Source: JBDRFZ01 sp043818395
GTDB lineage: Bacteria > Patescibacteriota > Patescibacteriia > 2-12-FULL-60-25
NCBI GenBank assembly: GCA_043818395.1
Contig: JBDRFZ010000032.1
Location: 1-15,238 of the forward strand
Direction: 5' to 3'
Length of the DNA stretch: 15,238 nt
The position numbers and the translations under genes are program-made. A model generated the notes under the pieces. That model did no database searches and had not been told where the DNA came from. It saw only the letters and a list, made by a program, of their open reading frames with translations. Positions 13,318-15,238 of this stretch are shown here, in pieces (positions within the stretch are counted from its first letter, which is position 1; every line of letters starts with the position of its first letter).

Positions 13318-13328
13318 ATTATAGCATA
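13318..13328 (-). promoter_or_regulatory. Extended -10 promoter of the fibre gene, near-leaderless
   Basis: The minus strand reads TATG-C-TATAAT (13328-13318), ending 9 nt before the ATG at 13308. It begins directly beside the U run of the upstream terminator, so the two units are packed with no spare DNA. No -35 consensus and no ribosome binding site are seen. Confidence 0.65.
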
Positions 13329-13330
13329 TT

Positions 13331-13383
13331 AAAAAAGGCCTTCAGCTCTAGCCTGCTCTTTTGGAGCAAGCGAGCCGAAGGCC
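13331..13383 (-). terminator. Strong rho-independent terminator of the lipoprotein gene
   Basis: A long hairpin: GGCCTTC (13337-13343) with GAAGGCC (13377-13383), then GCTC (13345-13348) with GAGC (13372-13375), an internal loop, and TGCTC (13354-13358) with GAGCA (13364-13368). On the minus strand it starts 10 nt after the stop at 13394 and is followed by six Ts (13336-13331). Confidence 0.9.
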
Positions 13384-13393
13384 AGACGTAGCA

Positions 13394-14965
13394 CTAGTTA
13401 CAGGAACCGGTGTAGTGACCGGCGACTGTTCCGGGTGCAGAAATGTGCACAAAGTGCACTGTATCGGTTCCAGGTTCGGGCCAGAATCGCACCGCACCGT
13501 AGGCGAAAGTGTCCACCTGATCGGTTTGTGGTGCGTCGACCTCGTCGAGCAAGGTCATGCGAAGCGCTCCAGCTTGCGCTGGTGGCTGTGTTCCGGCTGT
13601 CAGAACCGTTCCCGAGGATTTGGACCAAACTGGACCGTAGAGATCCACGCTATTGTCCGCATACTCATCCCACGTAGCCAGATTGTCTGTCACGTAGTAA
13701 ACGGTGCCCTGGCCAATATCGTTCATGCCGGTCACGAACAGATCGTTGACTGACACGCCGTAGATGGCCGACAGCTCCTTGGTATCTGTCGGGAGATTCC
13801 CGACGAGTGACCAGTTGGAACCATCGAAACGAAGGAGGAAACCATCGACGGAATTACCACCAGAGTTCACCGTGTATCCAGTTACGAACACGTTATTCGA
13901 ATCCAGACCCCAGATTCTGGTGAATGTGTAGCTTGACGGAGTATTGATCGTGGGAAGAGGTTGATCAACCCAATTCGATCCAATTCTTCGGTAAACCTTC
14001 TGATTTCCGATGTTGGCACAGAGCACAAAGACATTGCTGGAGTCGGAACCCCAGACGTCTTTGAAGCTCTTGCAGGACGGCTTGTTCGTATCATCAGTCC
14101 AGATTCCTCCGGACCTGTGGTAGAGCATTCCTACAGAAGATGTCTTGGCTGTAGCCCAGACATCATCGTCGCTTGTGCCCCAGATACCGAACGCGGTCAA
14201 TGGAGATCCGGGGAGAGCTTCACTCACCCAAGAACTTCCGTTCCAATGCGCCACAACCGACGAAGTGTACGTTCCGGCCGTCACGTAGATATTGGAGCCA
14301 CTAGTGCCCCACATTCCACCGACCAACTGAACGTCATACCCGCCAATCTTGAACGCATCGAATGACGCATCCCTAGTCCAACTGGAGCAGCTGAACGAGT
14401 GCAACTCGGTGCCACCCGTTCCGCCGACGCCGCCCGAACCTGATCCGCCGGTTCCGGAGTCTCCTCCGGTTCCGCCGCCACCAGTCTCAGTCGTGGTCGT
14501 CGTCGTGGTCGTACCACCCGTACCACCGCCGCCTTCCGGCGTCGTGGTTGTGGTAGTCGTGCCGCCGGTGCCGCCACTTTCGGTCGTGGTGGTTGAACCG
14601 CCATAACCTCCAATGTCGCCACCACCGGATCCACCTTCTGCGGTGGTCGTGCCGCCAATTGCTCCTGCGCCTCCGGTTCCACCGGTGTTGCCGATGTTAC
14701 CTTCGCCGCCAATGCCGCCGACGTATCCTCCAGCTCCGCCGATTCCGCCGGCCGATCCGACGTGCGTGGTCATGTTACCTACACCACCGGAACCGCCGGT
14801 CGGCGAGACTCCGCCGCAGCCCAGACAGTCGTTCGTGTTTCCCAAGCCTTCAGGCTTGTCAGTGTTACCGCATCCCACAATCGCGAGCGCGGTAAGGGTC
14901 ATTGTCACGTAGAGCAGACCCATGACGGTCTTGCTCTGTCCCTCGAGCCGTCGAGTCGTCTTCAT
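13394..14965 (-). CDS. Lipoprotein with Gly/Thr linker and WGTS-type propeller-like repeats
   Basis: From the ATG at 14965 (523 residues). A basic start and hydrophobic segment (13-30) lead to the lipobox IVGC with Cys32, so the mature protein should be lipid-anchored outside the membrane. Residues 50-187 are a Gly/Thr-rich linker with runs such as GGTTTTTT. From 190 on there are five or six repeats spaced 43-50 residues apart: MWGTSGSNIYVTAG (218), IWGTSDDDVWATA (261), VWGSDSSNVFVLC (304), IWGLDSNNVFVTG (351), IYGVSVNDLFVTG (401) and a weaker one near 447. Such repeats suggest a beta-propeller and are familiar from myxobacterial lipoproteins, as is the linker. A GGAGGAGGAG ribosome binding site fixes this start over the track-longer GTG-type start at 14989. 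Composition is far more G+C-rich than the neighbours, hinting at transfer. Function unknown; adhesion or binding is possible. Confidence 0.85.
   Translation of the reverse strand: MKTTRRLEGQSKTVMGLLYVTMTLTALAIVGCGNTDKPEGLGNTNDCLGCGGVSPTGGSGGVGNMTTHVGSAGGIGGAGGYVGGIGGEGNIGNTGGTGGAGAIGGTTTAEGGSGGGDIGGYGGSTTTTESGGTGGTTTTTTTPEGGGGTGGTTTTTTTTETGGGGTGGDSGTGGSGSGGVGGTGGTELHSFSCSSWTRDASFDAFKIGGYDVQLVGGMWGTSGSNIYVTAGTYTSSVVAHWNGSSWVSEALPGSPLTAFGIWGTSDDDVWATAKTSSVGMLYHRSGGIWTDDTNKPSCKSFKDVWGSDSSNVFVLCANIGNQKVYRRIGSNWVDQPLPTINTPSSYTFTRIWGLDSNNVFVTGYTVNSGGNSVDGFLLRFDGSNWSLVGNLPTDTKELSAIYGVSVNDLFVTGMNDIGQGTVYYVTDNLATWDEYADNSVDLYGPVWSKSSGTVLTAGTQPPAQAGALRMTLLDEVDAPQTDQVDTFAYGAVRFWPEPGTDTVHFVHISAPGTVAGHYTGSCN
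14405..14818 (-). repeat. Low-complexity Gly/Thr-coding tract
   Basis: The codons for residues 50-187 of the lipoprotein alternate GGN and ACN blocks. Two nearly alike segments of GGTACGACCACGAC type occur near 14490-14520 and 14540-14570, so local duplication or slippage is likely. Synonymous codons vary, so it is not a simple microsatellite. Confidence 0.75.
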
Positions 14966-14970
14966 GATGA

Positions 14971-14980
14971 CTCCTCCTCC
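14971..14980 (-). promoter_or_regulatory. Shine-Dalgarno of the lipoprotein gene
   Basis: GGAGGAGGAG on the minus strand stands 5 nt before the ATG at 14965. It is far stronger than the signals of the adjoining genes and supports this start. Confidence 0.8.
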
Positions 14981-15009
14981 GACGCTCACCGTGTGAGCGC
15001 AGTTTTATA

Positions 15010-15024
15010 GACAATTCAATTGTC
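15010..15024 (-). promoter_or_regulatory. Perfect palindrome in the lipoprotein leader (operator candidate)
   Basis: GACAATT-C-AATTGTC is a perfect 7+1+7 palindrome, 44 bp upstream of the ATG and downstream of the putative promoter. The one-base centre excludes a normal RNA hairpin of full length, so a dimeric repressor site on DNA is the likelier reading. Confidence 0.45.
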
Positions 15025-15091
15025 CAATGTGCCCGCGTACGTTTTTGGTTTGTTCGTCCGCGGTTCAGTCCCACCATAGGACTTGACACAT

Positions 15092-15122
15092 ATAATAGAA
15101 CATGAAAACAGCAAAAAGTCAA
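15092..15122 (-). promoter_or_regulatory. Putative promoter of the lipoprotein gene
   Basis: On the minus strand TTGACT (15122-15117) and TATTAT (15097-15092) are 19 bp apart, somewhat wide. The predicted leader is about 118 nt. CTTGAC and GTCAAG also occur as a distant inverted pair flanking it (15082-15087 and 15118-15123). Nearest upstream noncoding DNA, 15123-15238, is A+T-rich without a gene that I can see; it holds the palindrome TTTCATT-T-AATGAAA (15179-15193). Confidence 0.4.
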
Positions 15123-15238
15123 GATTAAGTGCTTTTTTAGCCAAAATTTACATATTTTTTAGTACGCGTGTTAATATATTTCATTTAATGAAAAACAGTT
15201 CATAGAAATTAACAAATTTTTAATTGTAAATTCTTCCG

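Noticed and set aside
14405..14818. CRISPR-like array in the repetitive tract
   Set aside because: Repeats are irregular, of varying length, and codon-phased; there are no uniform spacers.
14349..14912. Plus-strand proline/valine-rich reading frames opposite the lipoprotein
   Set aside because: They are mirror translations of GGN/ACN codons of the true gene, without ribosome binding sites or domains.
15083..15096. TTGACA and TATAAT on the plus strand
   Set aside because: The two hexamers are only 2 bp apart and cannot form a promoter; no plus-strand gene follows.
1..15238. Chimeric assembly as explanation of the G+C-rich outer genes
   Set aside because: Each lies between A+T-rich noncoding stretches with complete promoter and terminator, so whole-gene acquisition fits better; read coverage across the borders could still overturn this.

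Overview
The window looks like chromosome of a Candidate Phyla Radiation (Patescibacteria, probably Parcubacteria-like) bacterium. The inference rests on the set of proteins: a membrane-anchored VirD4/TraD-like ATPase with a small partner gene, a DUF6580 + DUF4430 pair, a CorA, a secreted S74 fibre and a short hypothetical of a style common in that group. It also rests on compact gene spacing, A+T-rich intergenic DNA and several genes that appear to be transcribed without a leader. No taxonomic marker was searched, so this is recognition, not proof.

Layout. (1) 1-247: noncoding, with two imperfect copies of a hairpin-forming element and a terminator. (2) 248-1810 (-): a stand-alone, visibly G+C-rich gene for a cold-shock-domain protein with a large unrecognised C-terminal part. 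(3) 1965-8609 (-): one apparent long transcription unit, reading from the right: small acidic hypothetical, 860-residue DNA-pump-like ATPase (ATGA overlap), 207-residue hypothetical, dnaX, DUF4430 lipid-free anchored protein, DUF6580 membrane protein, tRNA-Gln(CUG), terminator. (4) 8610-8696: divergent promoter region. (5) 8697-9629 (+): CorA-type transporter, the only plus-strand gene. (6) 9647-11122 (-): cysS, carrying an in-frame insertion built from repeat DNA. (7) 11245-13308 (-): secreted, glycine-rich fibre with a C-terminal S74 self-cleaving chaperone. (8) 13331-13383: terminator. (9) 13394-14965 (-): a second G+C-rich stand-alone gene, a lipoprotein with a Gly/Thr linker and a propeller-like WGTS repeat domain of myxobacterial style. 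(10) 14966-15238: its leader, promoter and A+T-rich noncoding DNA.

Functional picture. The middle is housekeeping (replication clamp loading, tRNA and tRNA charging, Mg2+ transport) mixed with envelope functions (ATPase, putative small-molecule uptake pair, fibre). The outer two genes differ from the rest in base composition and in their initiation signals, and look acquired.

Most notable: the repeat insertion inside cysS; four genes with a -10 element exactly 9 nt before ATG, three of them with TATGN in front; the altered GMN motif (AMD) in CorA; the two G+C-rich orphan genes with palindromic leaders; and the duplicated hairpin element at the left edge.
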